53,537 nt of DNA from Acidobacteriota bacterium (GTDB lineage Bacteria > Acidobacteriota > UBA6911 > RPQK01 > DATIPO01): NCBI GenBank assembly GCA_035471785.1, contig DATIPQ010000019.1:1-53537 (forward strand), written 5' to 3'. Below are positions 11,084 through 19,838 of the stretch, piece by piece. The notes under the pieces are model-generated. The model was not told where the DNA came from, made no database searches, and saw only the letters and a list, made by a program, of their open reading frames with translations. The stretch's first letter is position 1, and each line of letters opens with the position of its first letter. The translations under genes and the position numbers were made by a program.

Positions 11084-11096
11084 TTAAGACTCCTAA
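11084..11096. promoter_or_regulatory. Palindromic operator copy 1 (TTARGANTCYTAA)
   Basis: TTAAGACTCCTAA, one of two near-palindromic 13-mers in the receptor/ROK divergent region. It lies 70 bp upstream of the receptor start. It is a likely ROK binding site by position and symmetry (inference). Confidence 0.5.
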
Positions 11097-11129
11097 TTTA
11101 TTGCCCCAGTGCAAGGCGCCGGAAAGGAC

Positions 11130-11158
11130 AAGGGGCCTGCAAGGTCCCCGCGCCCCTT
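11130..11158. other. GC-rich hairpin between the two operator copies
   Basis: AAGGGGC (11130-11136) pairs with GCCCCTT (11152-11158). It sits in the middle of the divergent control region. Function unknown. Confidence 0.35.
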
Positions 11159-11172
11159 AGCGCCGCCTTTAA

Positions 11173-11185
11173 TTAGGACTCTTAA
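11173..11185. promoter_or_regulatory. Palindromic operator copy 2 (TTARGANTCYTAA)
   Basis: TTAGGACTCTTAA, the reverse-complement counterpart of copy 1 (their centres are 89 bp apart). It ends 8 bp before the -35 of the ROK promoter. Confidence 0.5.
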
Positions 11186-11193
11186 AAAATAAC

Positions 11194-11223
11194 TTGACGC
11201 AAAGGATTACCACAGCCCATAAT
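11194..11223 (+). promoter_or_regulatory. Sigma70-type promoter for the ROK operon
   Basis: TTGACG (11194-11199), 18-nt spacer, CATAAT (11218-11223). The predicted transcript has a leader of about 35 nt before the ROK ATG at 11267. Confidence 0.6.
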
Positions 11224-11266
11224 CGTCTGTCAACTGGAAACTGACCGTTGGGGGAAAAAACATCTG

Positions 11267-12559
11267 ATGTCGAGTCAATCACGCAAGTACTCCAAGCAGC
11301 GCGGACGCTATGCCAGCAAGATCGATCTTTCCAAGATGCGATCCCTGAACAGTTGGCAGATTCTGGAGGCCGTTCGCGACAAAGGACCGCTTTCGCGGGC
11401 CGAACTGGCCAAGATTTCGGAGTTGTCTCCGCCCACGGTTTCAGCCTTGGTCGACACGCTTCGCGAACTGCATTTGCTGCGCGAGCGCCGTCAGCCGGTT
11501 CGAGCCAGCGGGCCGGGCCGCAAACCTCGTCTGCTTGAAATCAACGATGAGCTGGGCTGCGTGGCGGGCCTGGAATTCCAACCTTTTCAATTATGTCTGG
11601 CCGTGGCCGACCTGAACGGAAAAATCCTGGCCCGCTCCCGAGTGGGCATTGACCCGGCGGCCGGACCCGATGCCCATATTGCAGCTCAAGCCGACAGCGT
11701 CAGGCAGTTGCTGGAGGAGGCCGGACTGCCTTTAGAGTTGCTGATGGGCGTCACCGTGGCGGCTCCCGGCATCACCGATTCCACACAAGGACGCGCCATC
11801 GACCTGACCATGAACTATCTGGAGGGCTGGCGCGACATCGAATTGGCCCAGCGCCTGAGCGTACAGCTGGAGGCGCCGGTGGCTGTCGAGAACGACCTCA
11901 ACTCGGCCGTCCAGGGCGAACACTGGAAGGGCTGCGCTCAAGGCGAATCGGACTTCGCCTTCATCTCGGCCAACATCTTTTCCGATCCTTGCCAGGTTGG
12001 GGCCGGCATCATCATCGACGGCAAGCTGCACCGCGGCGGTCACTGGCATGCCGGCGAAATCGGGCGCCTCAACATCGATCATCACCACTACCGGGGATTG
12101 CGCAATCAACTGGGCGAGCGCCTCAGCCGCCAATCCCGATCGCAGGACGCCCGCCTGCTCCTGCAAGCCGTGGACGAGGCAGGCAGCGAAGGACACCTCA
12201 ATCCCGCCGCGGTTTTCGAAGCGGCCCGCTCGGGACGGCCCGAAGCTCAGCGCCTGGTGCAGGAACTCTCCGCTTACATAGGCACCTCGGTGGCCAACTT
12301 GTGCAGCATCGTCGACCCCACCCTGGTGGTCTTCGGCGGTGGAATCGTAGGAGCCGGCGACCATTTCATCGATGCCGTCCGGGGCGTGATGTCCGAGATG
12401 ATCCCCAATCTGCCCCGCTTGGCCCTGTCGAGCCTGGGTTCGGACGTTTACCTGCTGGGCTGCATTCAATCCTCTCTCAGGCTGGCCTGGGACCAACTGC
12501 ACCATTACGTGCTCGATCCCGGGCAGATGCCGACCCGCATCCTCAATTCCGCGAGTTAA
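11267..12559 (+). CDS. ROK-family transcriptional repressor
   Basis: Sugar-responsive repressor, 430 residues. An N-terminal winged helix (residues ~25-85, SWQILEAVRDKGPLSRAELA...LSPPTVSALVDTL) is followed by a sugar-kinase-like ROK fold (GVTVAAPGITD, VENDLNSAVQGEHW, GGHWHAGEIGRLNID, LVVFGGGIVGAG). The zinc motif CxCGxxGCxE that normally follows the HAGEIG segment is absent; HHHYRGLRNQLGERLS is there instead. The gene is transcribed divergently from the TonB receptor and is followed after 2 nt by the secreted GH3, so it likely controls both by binding the palindromes between them (inference). Shine-Dalgarno is weak: GGGGG ends 12 nt upstream. Confidence 0.92.
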   Translation: MSSQSRKYSKQRGRYASKIDLSKMRSLNSWQILEAVRDKGPLSRAELAKISELSPPTVSALVDTLRELHLLRERRQPVRASGPGRKPRLLEINDELGCVAGLEFQPFQLCLAVADLNGKILARSRVGIDPAAGPDAHIAAQADSVRQLLEEAGLPLELLMGVTVAAPGITDSTQGRAIDLTMNYLEGWRDIELAQRLSVQLEAPVAVENDLNSAVQGEHWKGCAQGESDFAFISANIFSDPCQVGAGIIIDGKLHRGGHWHAGEIGRLNIDHHHYRGLRNQLGERLSRQSRSQDARLLLQAVDEAGSEGHLNPAAVFEAARSGRPEAQRLVQELSAYIGTSVANLCSIVDPTLVVFGGGIVGAGDHFIDAVRGVMSEMIPNLPRLALSSLGSDVYLLGCIQSSLRLAWDQLHHYVLDPGQMPTRILNSAS

Positions 12560-12561
12560 AC

Positions 12562-14814
12562 ATGATGAGAATCCGCTTGACCTTTCTTCTCTTGGCCTTC
12601 TTTTCGGCATGGGCGACAGCCGTCCCGGCAAGTCCCCCGCAAGAGCCTCTCTACAAGGACGCTTCGGCCCCTCCAGAGGAGAGGGTGGAAGACCTCTTGG
12701 GGCGCATGACGCTGGCCGAAAAAGTCGGCCAGATGACTCAGATCAACTTCAGCGCCATCAACGGCAGCGGCCAGGAGGCGGTACAGATCGATCCCGACCT
12801 GGTCAGCCAGGCCATACGCCGCTACCACGTGGGATCGTTCCTCAACGGCATCGCGGTGCCCGCCTCTCAATGGCATGAGTACAGCGACCAGCTTCAGCGC
12901 ATCAACATGCGGGAGTCGCGCTTGGGCATTCCCATCATTTACGGGATGGACCATATCCACGGGGCCAATTACCTCAGCGGAGCCACCATCTTCCCCCAAC
13001 CCTTCAATCTGGCGGCCACCTTCAACACCGAACTGGTCCGCCGGATGGCCAAGATCACGGTCGTAGAAACTCAGGGCCTGGGCCACCACTGGATCTTCGC
13101 ACCTGTCCTGGGACTGGCCCGTCAACCCGCCTGGCCGCGAGTCTACGAGACATTCGGAGCAGACGCGCTGCTGGCCTCCCGCATGGGAACGGCCTTTATC
13201 GAAGGACTGCGCGAGGCCTCGAGCGAGACTGGCGACGGCCATCTGAGGGCTGCCTGCGCCAAGCATTTCCTGGGCTATTCGGTTCCCGACTCGGGTTACG
13301 ACCGGACTCCGGTGGACATCTCCTGGCAGAGCATCCGCGAATACCTGCTGCCTCCCTTCAAGGCCGCCATCGACGCGGGCGTGCGCACGGTCATGATCAA
13401 CAGCGGCGAGATCAACGGCATTCCCGTACATGCCTCCAAGCCCATCCTGACCGGTTTGCTGCGCCAGGAGCTGGGGTTTGAAGGGGTGGCGCTCACCGAC
13501 TGGGAAGACATCATCAAGCTGGTCAACTTCCACAAGGTGGCGGAAGACGAACGCCAAGCCACCCAAATGGCGGTGGAGGCGGGCATCGACATGGCCATGA
13601 CCCCCTACACCTATGCCTTCAGCGATCACCTGCAGGCACTGGTGCGCGAGGGCGTCATATCGGAAGAGCGGGTCGATACCTCAGTGCGGCGAGTCCTGCG
13701 TCTCAAGTTTGAACTAGGGCTCTTCGAGCATCCTTACCCGGCTCAGCCGCGCGGCGACTTGATCGGAGCCGCCCAACACCGCCGTGAAGCCTTACAGGCG
13801 GCCCGCGAGTCGATCGTCCTGCTCAAGAACGAGGGGTTGCTGCCGCTGGCCGAGGACGCGGCCCATCTGCTGGTCACAGGACCGGCCGCCAACTCCAAGC
13901 GCAATCTCGGGGGAGGCTGGACGCTGCGCTGGACGGGCGGCAAGCCTGAAGAGTACCCCCGAGACATGCTCACCATCCATGAGGCGCTGGCCAGGCGCTT
14001 CGGCGCGTCCCGGGTCACCCTGATGGAGGACATCGGCGAGCCGGGCAGCCAAGCCCGCAGGAAGTTCGAAGAGGCTGCCGCCTCGGCCGATGCCGTCATC
14101 GTGGCTGTAGGTGAAGAGCCTTATGCCGAAGTGACCGGACAGATCAACGACCTCACCCTCGATTCCGGGCAATTGGAGCTTGTTGGCGCCGCCGCCGGCG
14201 CCTCAAGCAAGGTCGTTTTGCTGCTGGTGCAAGGCCGTCCGCGGGTGGTTCCGCCCCATTACGCCCAGAGCCTTCCCGCCATGCTCATGGCCGGACTGCC
14301 GGGATTCGAAGGGGCCGAGGCCATCGCCGACGTTCTTTCCGGCCGCTTCAACCCTTCGGGCCGGCTGCCTCTCTCCTATCCCGCCTATCCCACCCACACG
14401 GTGCCCTATAATCACAAGGCAACCGACAAGTCCAGCGCGCTCTTTCCCTTCGGGCACGGACTCAGCTACACCCGCTTCGAGTATTCCGGCCTGGAGATCG
14501 ATGGGGAGAGCCACTCCCCCGGGCAGGAGATCGAAGCCCGGGTCACGGTGCGCAACGCCGGTGAGCGGACGGGACAGGAGAGCGTGCTGTGGTTCGTCAC
14601 CGATGAAGTGGGCAGCATTACGCGTCCGGTGCGGGAATTGAAGCACTTTGAGAAAATCGAACTCCAACCCGGCCAGTCGCGGACCTTGCGCTTCACCATC
14701 GTGCCCGGGCGCGATCTGGCATTTCCCGACGCCCGCGGCAAGAAGCACCTGGAACCGGGCAGCTTCACCCTCTCGGTGGGCGGACTGAAGACCGCCTTTA
14801 AGCTGACGCCATGA
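12562..14814 (+). CDS. Secreted glycoside hydrolase family 3 beta-glucosidase-like
   Basis: Exported GH3 of 750 residues. The signal peptide is MMRIRLTFLLLAFFSAWATA, followed by VPA. The N-domain has IPIIYGMDHIHGAN and CAKHFLGYSVPDSGYDRTP, with probable nucleophile Asp313 in GVALTDWED. A GH3 C-domain and Fn3-like end (VTVRNAGERTGQESVLWFV) follow. It probably hydrolyses terminal beta-glucosides in the periplasm before uptake. The start is set by the signal peptide, 2 nt after the ROK stop codon; the frame stays open far upstream but that part overlaps the ROK gene. Its stop overlaps the next start (ATGA), so it is translationally coupled to the TPR gene. It is homologous to the leaderless-peptide GH3 at 5.3 kb. 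Confidence 0.93.
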   Translation: MMRIRLTFLLLAFFSAWATAVPASPPQEPLYKDASAPPEERVEDLLGRMTLAEKVGQMTQINFSAINGSGQEAVQIDPDLVSQAIRRYHVGSFLNGIAVPASQWHEYSDQLQRINMRESRLGIPIIYGMDHIHGANYLSGATIFPQPFNLAATFNTELVRRMAKITVVETQGLGHHWIFAPVLGLARQPAWPRVYETFGADALLASRMGTAFIEGLREASSETGDGHLRAACAKHFLGYSVPDSGYDRTPVDISWQSIREYLLPPFKAAIDAGVRTVMINSGEINGIPVHASKPILTGLLRQELGFEGVALTDWEDIIKLVNFHKVAEDERQATQMAVEAGIDMAMTPYTYAFSDHLQALVREGVISEERVDTSVRRVLRLKFELGLFEHPYPAQPRGDLIGAAQHRREALQAARESIVLLKNEGLLPLAEDAAHLLVTGPAANSKRNLGGGWTLRWTGGKPEEYPRDMLTIHEALARRFGASRVTLMEDIGEPGSQARRKFEEAAASADAVIVAVGEEPYAEVTGQINDLTLDSGQLELVGAAAGASSKVVLLLVQGRPRVVPPHYAQSLPAMLMAGLPGFEGAEAIADVLSGRFNPSGRLPLSYPAYPTHTVPYNHKATDKSSALFPFGHGLSYTRFEYSGLEIDGESHSPGQEIEARVTVRNAGERTGQESVLWFVTDEVGSITRPVRELKHFEKIELQPGQSRTLRFTIVPGRDLAFPDARGKKHLEPGSFTLSVGGLKTAFKLTP

Positions 14815-17102
14815 CTACCAGAGTCGATCATTTCGAGACAGCGCGCAGGCGCAGGAAAGCGCGCCGGCCGGGCCTGGCGCTGACGGGTTTGTGCATCCTG
14901 GCCAATCTCGTCCTCCTGCTTGCGGCCCAGCAAAAGCCGTCGGAAGTCATCGAGCAGGTCTTTGGTCGCGCTCAGGAGGCTCTGCGCCTGGGGGAAATCG
15001 AAGCGGCCGAAAGCGACGCCCGCTTCATCGTCTCCGCCTCGCTCGACCAGTTGGGCGCTCTTTACCAGTCCCAGCGCCGCTGGGAAAAGGCTGAGAAGGC
15101 TTATCTGGAGGCCGCCCGCGCCTCGGCCTTCGCCGCCGAGTCGCTGATGGGCCTGGGCATCGTCTACTTGCGCAGCGGACGCTACGAGGAGGGACGCCGG
15201 ACGCTCAGGCAGTTGCTGCGCCTTAATCCCCTCAATCCCGACCCTCACCACCTGCTGGGCAAGATCCTCTTCATGCAGGGAGACTATCAGGGAGCCTCGT
15301 CAGAACTGCGCGACGCCTATTCGCTGGGTCCGGGCGACATGAGCGTGGCCTACACCCTGGCTCTGGCCTATCTCAAGCAGCAGCGTCCCGAGGAGGCCCA
15401 GAAGGTCTTCGCCGAGATGGAGGAGAGGGTGGGTTCCTCGCCCCGCTTCAAGGTTTTGCGCGGACGCGCCCTGCGCGAAACAGGCTATTTGGAGGAGGCC
15501 ATCCGCCAATTTCGCGGCGCCATCGAGCAGGATGGGAATTTCCCCCGCGCTCATTACTATCTGGGACTGACCCTGCTCATGCGCCATCACCGCGAGGCCT
15601 TCGGCGAGGCGCTGCGGCACTTTCAGGTTGAACTGGAGCATTCGCCCGACCATTACCCCTCCATCTTTTTCAGCGGAGTGGTGCTGGCCTCCGATCAGCG
15701 CCATGAGGAGGCGCTGCCGCTGCTGGAGCGGGCTTGCCGGCTGGAGCCGCAGCGTCCCGATCCGCACCTTTTCCTGGGACAGACGCTGCTCAAGCTGAAC
15801 CGCTATGAGCAGGCCGTCGATCACCTGCGTCAGGCCATCAGGCTCACGCCCGATCCCGAGGCTGATCGTTTCCGTGTCGCCAACGCTCATTTTTCACTGG
15901 GGCAGGCCCTCTTGCGCAGCGGACAGCGGGAGGAAGCCCAAGTCCACATCGAGGCTTCGCGCCGCCTCAAACGCGAGCGTTTCGACTGGGAGGCGGAAGC
16001 GGTGGAAGAGCAGATGAAAGGTTCTTCGGGCGAGCGAATTGCCGATGCGGCGCCACCTGAGGCGGAGGAAGGCGATAACCCCTCCCGCCAATTGCAGGCC
16101 GCCTTGGCCTCCCACGGCGAAACCTCCCTGATGCTGGTCGACTTGCAGTCACAAGCCGTGGAGTCCGACCCGCAGCAGGACCGAACCGCCGCCTTCTACG
16201 CACGCGCCGCTTCAAGCGCCTACCAACTGCTGGCCCGCCTCTACGCGCAGCGCCAGGAATTCGCTCAAGCCGCCCGCTTTCTGGAGTTGGCCTCAGGCTG
16301 GGACGACGGCAACGCCGATCTCTACTTCAACTGGGCACTGGCCTGCATGAAGGCCGATCAGCCGGAATGCGCGGTGGAGCCCTTGATCGCCGACCTCAGG
16401 CGCAATCCGCAACGCGATGCCGCCAAAGGAATGCTGGCCCAGGCGGCCCTGCAACTGGTGGAGTCCAAGGACAGCGCCGCCGCCAGCCAGGCGGTCGGCT
16501 TTCTCATCGGACTCCATCCCGAGGTGGCCGACCTGCACTTGCTCAAGGGACGGGTGTCGGCGGTGGAGGGACGTTTTCAGGAGGCTCGGGAGTCTTTTCT
16601 GCAGGCACGCCGCCTCAATCCCTCGATCGCCGAGGTCCACTACTTCGAAGGCATGGCCTTGCTGCGTCAGAGCAAGATGGATGAAGCGCTGGAGGCTTTC
16701 AGCCGCCAACTGGAGAAAACTCCCCGGCACGCCAAGGCCCTCTACCACAAGGCCTTCCTGCTCGACGCCCTGGGACGCGCCTCGGAAGCGCCGCCCCTGC
16801 TGGAGCAGGCCATTGCGGCCGATCCCGACTACGCCCAGCCCTACTACCAACTGGGAAAGATGCAACTCAAGGAGGGGAAGCTGCCGCAAGCCACCATGAA
16901 TCTCGAAACGGCCTCGCGCCTCAGTCCCGATGCCTCCTACGTCCACTATCAGCTTTCCCGCGCCTATTCCCTGGCCGGACGCAAGGACGAGGCCCAGGAG
17001 GCACTGAGGCGTTACCGGCAGCTCAAGAAGCTGGAAGAGGAGGCACGCCTGCAATCCGTCCGCCAGTTGGACCCGCCGCCCGACAGCGAGGAACAGCCAT
17101 GA
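14811..17102 (+). CDS. Membrane-anchored TPR-repeat protein
   Basis: 763 residues. A basic N-terminus and one hydrophobic segment (LALTGLCILANLVLLLAA, residues ~22-39) suggest a signal anchor. Many tetratricopeptide repeats follow from about residue 60 to 745, for example AESLMGLGIVYLRSGRYEEG, PDPHHLLGKILFMQGDYQGA and YAQPYYQLGKMQLKEGKLPQ. A less repetitive linker lies around residues 400-440. TPRs are protein-interaction scaffolds, so no enzymatic role is implied. It is coupled by ATGA overlaps to the GH3 upstream and to another TPR gene downstream. It could assemble or count components of the envelope system, but the partner is unknown. Confidence 0.85.
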   Translation: MTTRVDHFETARRRRKARRPGLALTGLCILANLVLLLAAQQKPSEVIEQVFGRAQEALRLGEIEAAESDARFIVSASLDQLGALYQSQRRWEKAEKAYLEAARASAFAAESLMGLGIVYLRSGRYEEGRRTLRQLLRLNPLNPDPHHLLGKILFMQGDYQGASSELRDAYSLGPGDMSVAYTLALAYLKQQRPEEAQKVFAEMEERVGSSPRFKVLRGRALRETGYLEEAIRQFRGAIEQDGNFPRAHYYLGLTLLMRHHREAFGEALRHFQVELEHSPDHYPSIFFSGVVLASDQRHEEALPLLERACRLEPQRPDPHLFLGQTLLKLNRYEQAVDHLRQAIRLTPDPEADRFRVANAHFSLGQALLRSGQREEAQVHIEASRRLKRERFDWEAEAVEEQMKGSSGERIADAAPPEAEEGDNPSRQLQAALASHGETSLMLVDLQSQAVESDPQQDRTAAFYARAASSAYQLLARLYAQRQEFAQAARFLELASGWDDGNADLYFNWALACMKADQPECAVEPLIADLRRNPQRDAAKGMLAQAALQLVESKDSAAASQAVGFLIGLHPEVADLHLLKGRVSAVEGRFQEARESFLQARRLNPSIAEVHYFEGMALLRQSKMDEALEAFSRQLEKTPRHAKALYHKAFLLDALGRASEAPPLLEQAIAADPDYAQPYYQLGKMQLKEGKLPQATMNLETASRLSPDASYVHYQLSRAYSLAGRKDEAQEALRRYRQLKKLEEEARLQSVRQLDPPPDSEEQP

Positions 17103-18097
17103 AGACGCGGGTGATATGGACCGCACTTTTGATGTCGTCCTTGTGGCTTGCACCCGTTGCGGCCGCGGCGGCAACGGCGGGGCCGACCTGGCAGGCCGGG
17201 GAGGGTCAGGCCGATGAGGCGCTGTGGGGACGCCTGCGTGCCCAACTCGATGCAGGACGCCTGCAGGAGGCCCGCTCGCTGTGCCTGCAGGCGCTGGAGA
17301 AGCGGCCCGACTCGGTGCGCTACCTGCGCACCCTGACCGCTATCGAGCTCAAGCTGGGCCGCTGCCCCGAAGGCATCGATGCCATCGAGAAGGCTTTGCA
17401 GAGAGCGCCTCATTCCCCCGACGTCCTCTACGAGTCGGCCCTGGTTTCGCTGGAGTGCGGACGGACGGGCGACGGCATCCACACCTTGCGCTTGCTGCTG
17501 CTCATGAATCCCGAGGAGCCGCGCGTCCTCTTTCAACTTGGAAAAGCTCTGCTGCAAACTCCCGATCTGGCCGAGGCGCTGGAGCACCTCCAGCACCACG
17601 CCCGGCTGCGCCCCCGAGACCCGGCCGGACTGCGGGCGCTGGCCTATGGACAGATTCTGCTGACCCGCTTCCGGGAGGCCCAGGAAACCATCGAGCGGGC
17701 GCGCCTCATCGAGCCCGATTCCTGGGAAACCGACTATTACCAGGGAGCGCTGGACTTAGAGAGGGAGGCCTATCCTTCGGCGGAGAAGTTCTTCCGCTCG
17801 GCCCTCGACAAAAAACCCACCCACGGACCTTCTCACCTGGGGCTGGGCAAGGTGCTTCTCAGGGAGGGGCGTTATCAGGCGGCCATCGAGTCGCTGCGTG
17901 AAGCGGAACGCCTGCTGCCCCAGCGCGCCGACGTCAACTTTCAGCTCAGCCGGGCCTATTCGCGCTTAGGACAAGACGAAGAGGCCCGCCGTCACATCCA
18001 ACTCTTCCGCGAAAAGCGCAAGCGCGAAGACGAGGTGCTGCGCCCGCAAGCGGAAGACTCGGCGGATCTCCAACAGCCTCCGCCCCGGAAACCGTAG
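17099..18097 (+). CDS. Exported TPR-repeat protein
   Basis: 332 residues with an N-terminal signal peptide (MKTRVIWTALLMSSLWLAPV followed by an alanine-rich cleavage region). TPR units cover about residues 45-315 (e.g. GPSHLGLGKVLLREGRYQAA, ADVNFQLSRAYSRLGQDEEA). The C-terminus is charged and proline-rich. The start codon overlaps the previous stop, so co-translation with the larger TPR protein is likely. The repeats near the end (VHYQLSRAYS in the larger protein, VNFQLSRAYS here) are alike, suggesting the two are paralogues by duplication. Function beyond a periplasmic scaffold is not evident. Confidence 0.85.
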   Translation: MKTRVIWTALLMSSLWLAPVAAAAATAGPTWQAGEGQADEALWGRLRAQLDAGRLQEARSLCLQALEKRPDSVRYLRTLTAIELKLGRCPEGIDAIEKALQRAPHSPDVLYESALVSLECGRTGDGIHTLRLLLLMNPEEPRVLFQLGKALLQTPDLAEALEHLQHHARLRPRDPAGLRALAYGQILLTRFREAQETIERARLIEPDSWETDYYQGALDLEREAYPSAEKFFRSALDKKPTHGPSHLGLGKVLLREGRYQAAIESLREAERLLPQRADVNFQLSRAYSRLGQDEEARRHIQLFREKRKREDEVLRPQAEDSADLQQPPPRKP

Positions 18098-18113
18098 AAT
18101 AAGGTCTACCGAT

Positions 18114-19733
18114 ATGACGCCAATGATGACCAGAATTCTTCTTCTAATCACCCTTTTCAGCTTGGCCTTGCCGGCCCAGGAGCGCCGCCGGGAAGAAGCC
18201 GAGGATTATTACCGCAAGTGGCTCGAGCAAGACGTGGCCTACATCATCACAGACGAAGAACGGGCCGTCTTCGAGAATCTCACTACCGAGGACGAAAAAG
18301 AGCGTTTCGTGGAACAGTTCTGGTTGCGGCGCGACAGCGATCCTGCCACCGCCTTCAACGAGTTCAAGGAGGAGCACTACCGCCGCATCGCCTACGCCAA
18401 CGATCACTTTTCAGTGGGAGTCCCGGGATGGAAATCTGACCGGGGACGCGTCTACATCATCCACGGCGAGCCCGACAGCATCGAACACCATGACCAGGGC
18501 GAGCAGTACTACCGTCCCGCCAGCGAAGGCGGAGGCGTGACGGCTACCTATGCCTGGCAGTCCTGGTATTACCGCAACTTGGACGGCGTGGGCGACGGGG
18601 TGACCATCGAGTTCGTCGACCGCACCATGAGCGGACACTACGAACTGGCCCGCGACGCCATGGACAAGGACGCCACCTTGTGGATTCCCGGCCTGGGATT
18701 GACCGAGTCGGAACGGCTGGGCGGCGGCACCAAGTCGGAGCGCATCGGCACCCGCACCATGGCCAACGAGGCGGCCCGGCGCACGGGCGATCCGCTGCGC
18801 ATCTTCACGCGCAACGACGACCTCTTCGAACGCCTGCGCCGATACACCATGATCCAGGCGGCGCCCGACATCCGCTTCACCGATCTGGAGCGCATGGTGG
18901 ACAGCCGCGTCTCCTACAACCAGCTCGATTTCCAGGTGCGCATCGACCGCATCCGCATCACCTCGCAGGACTACCTGGCCCCGGCCACCTACTTCTTCCC
19001 GACTCAGGAGTTCGCTCCCAAGTCCAGCGTCGAAGGAGCCCTGGAACGGGCCCGCCTCAATGTTTACGGGCGAGTGGAAGGGCTCGACCAGAGGACCGTC
19101 TACGCCTTCGACGAAGTGGTCAATCTCAACCTGGTCGAGGACGCCCGGCGCGGCTACTCGGTCTTTCAGCGCAACCTGCCCCTCAAGCCGGGCCGCTACA
19201 AGCTGGTCTCCGTGGTCAAGGACATCAACAGCGAGAAGGTGGGACTGCTGGAAACCGGCATTCACATTCCTCAGCCCCCATCCGAGCCCGAGTTGGAAAT
19301 GTCTCCCCTCATCCTGGCTGATCATGTGGGGCCGGCCGGCGACCAGGAATTCATCTCCGATCCCTTCGTACTCTCTTCGGTCAAGGTCTACCCCAGCCGC
19401 AACGGCACCTACCGGCGAGGCGCGCCGCTGGGTTTTTACTTCGAGGTTTACAACGTCGCGGCCGACCAGCAGACGCTTGAGCCTTGGCTGCAGATGGACC
19501 TGAAAGTCGAGCGCGAAGGAGAGGAGATACCGCTGCCTTTCAGCAACCTGGAGCGCCTTTTGCACCGCTACTCCGACCGCTTCTTCGCCGGATCGATGCT
19601 CTCCACTCAGCCGCTGAAAGCGGGCCACTACCGCCTCACCGTTTCCATCACCGACCGCATCGCGGCCACCACGGTCCAGCGGTCGGCTACCTTCACCATC
19701 GTGGACAGCCCGGCTGCAGACTCGGGCCACTAG
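18114..19733 (+). CDS. GWxTD-domain protein
   Basis: 539 residues, exported (MTPMMTRILLLITLFSLALP-AQE; internal ATGs at 18123 and 18126 are alternative starts). The N-terminal third carries the GWxTD signature region: FVEQFWLRRDSDPATAFNEF, then VPGWKSDRGRVYIIHGEPD. Here the signature is GWKSD, with Ser in place of Thr. The rest is beta-rich (SRVSYNQLDFQVRI; YNVAADQQTLEPWLQ), like other GWxTD proteins of Acidobacteriota and related phyla. The family has no established biochemical role. It follows the TPR genes by 16 nt, a recurrent neighbourhood, and AAGG lies 9 nt before the ATG. A TAGAAT hexamer is 13 nt upstream. Confidence 0.88.
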   Translation: MTPMMTRILLLITLFSLALPAQERRREEAEDYYRKWLEQDVAYIITDEERAVFENLTTEDEKERFVEQFWLRRDSDPATAFNEFKEEHYRRIAYANDHFSVGVPGWKSDRGRVYIIHGEPDSIEHHDQGEQYYRPASEGGGVTATYAWQSWYYRNLDGVGDGVTIEFVDRTMSGHYELARDAMDKDATLWIPGLGLTESERLGGGTKSERIGTRTMANEAARRTGDPLRIFTRNDDLFERLRRYTMIQAAPDIRFTDLERMVDSRVSYNQLDFQVRIDRIRITSQDYLAPATYFFPTQEFAPKSSVEGALERARLNVYGRVEGLDQRTVYAFDEVVNLNLVEDARRGYSVFQRNLPLKPGRYKLVSVVKDINSEKVGLLETGIHIPQPPSEPELEMSPLILADHVGPAGDQEFISDPFVLSSVKVYPSRNGTYRRGAPLGFYFEVYNVAADQQTLEPWLQMDLKVEREGEEIPLPFSNLERLLHRYSDRFFAGSMLSTQPLKAGHYRLTVSITDRIAATTVQRSATFTIVDSPAADSGH

Positions 19734-19838
19734 GTGGCCAACAAGTTGACACACGAATCAAGGTTCAGCGACCGCGCTGAGGGCCTGTTTGCTCTCGGCG
19801 GTTCGAGGCTGCTCGCTATGAGCAGGGCCGTCTCCAGC
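19725..19838 (+). repeat. Dispersed intergenic repeat, copy A (convergent-gene junction)
   Basis: Fills the whole gap between the converging GWxTD and methyltransferase genes, from one stop codon to the other. It starts with hairpin GGCCAC-TAG-GTGGCC (19725-19739). It aligns without gaps to the minus-strand copy at 27595-27707, with about 14 mismatches in the first 92 nt by eye. It also has TCAGCG/CGCTGA and CTGCTC/GAGCAG internal hairpins. Confidence 0.8.

Noticed and set aside
11989-12561. Upstream extension of the secreted GH3 frame inside the ROK gene
   Set aside because: It is an out-of-frame Arg/Pro-rich reading of the ROK coding sequence; the signal peptide at 12562 marks the true start.
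19741-19838. Copy A of the dispersed repeat considered as a tRNA or tRNA-derived element
   Set aside because: No T-arm GGTTC...AATCC pattern or acceptor stem can be formed; similarity is only to copy B.
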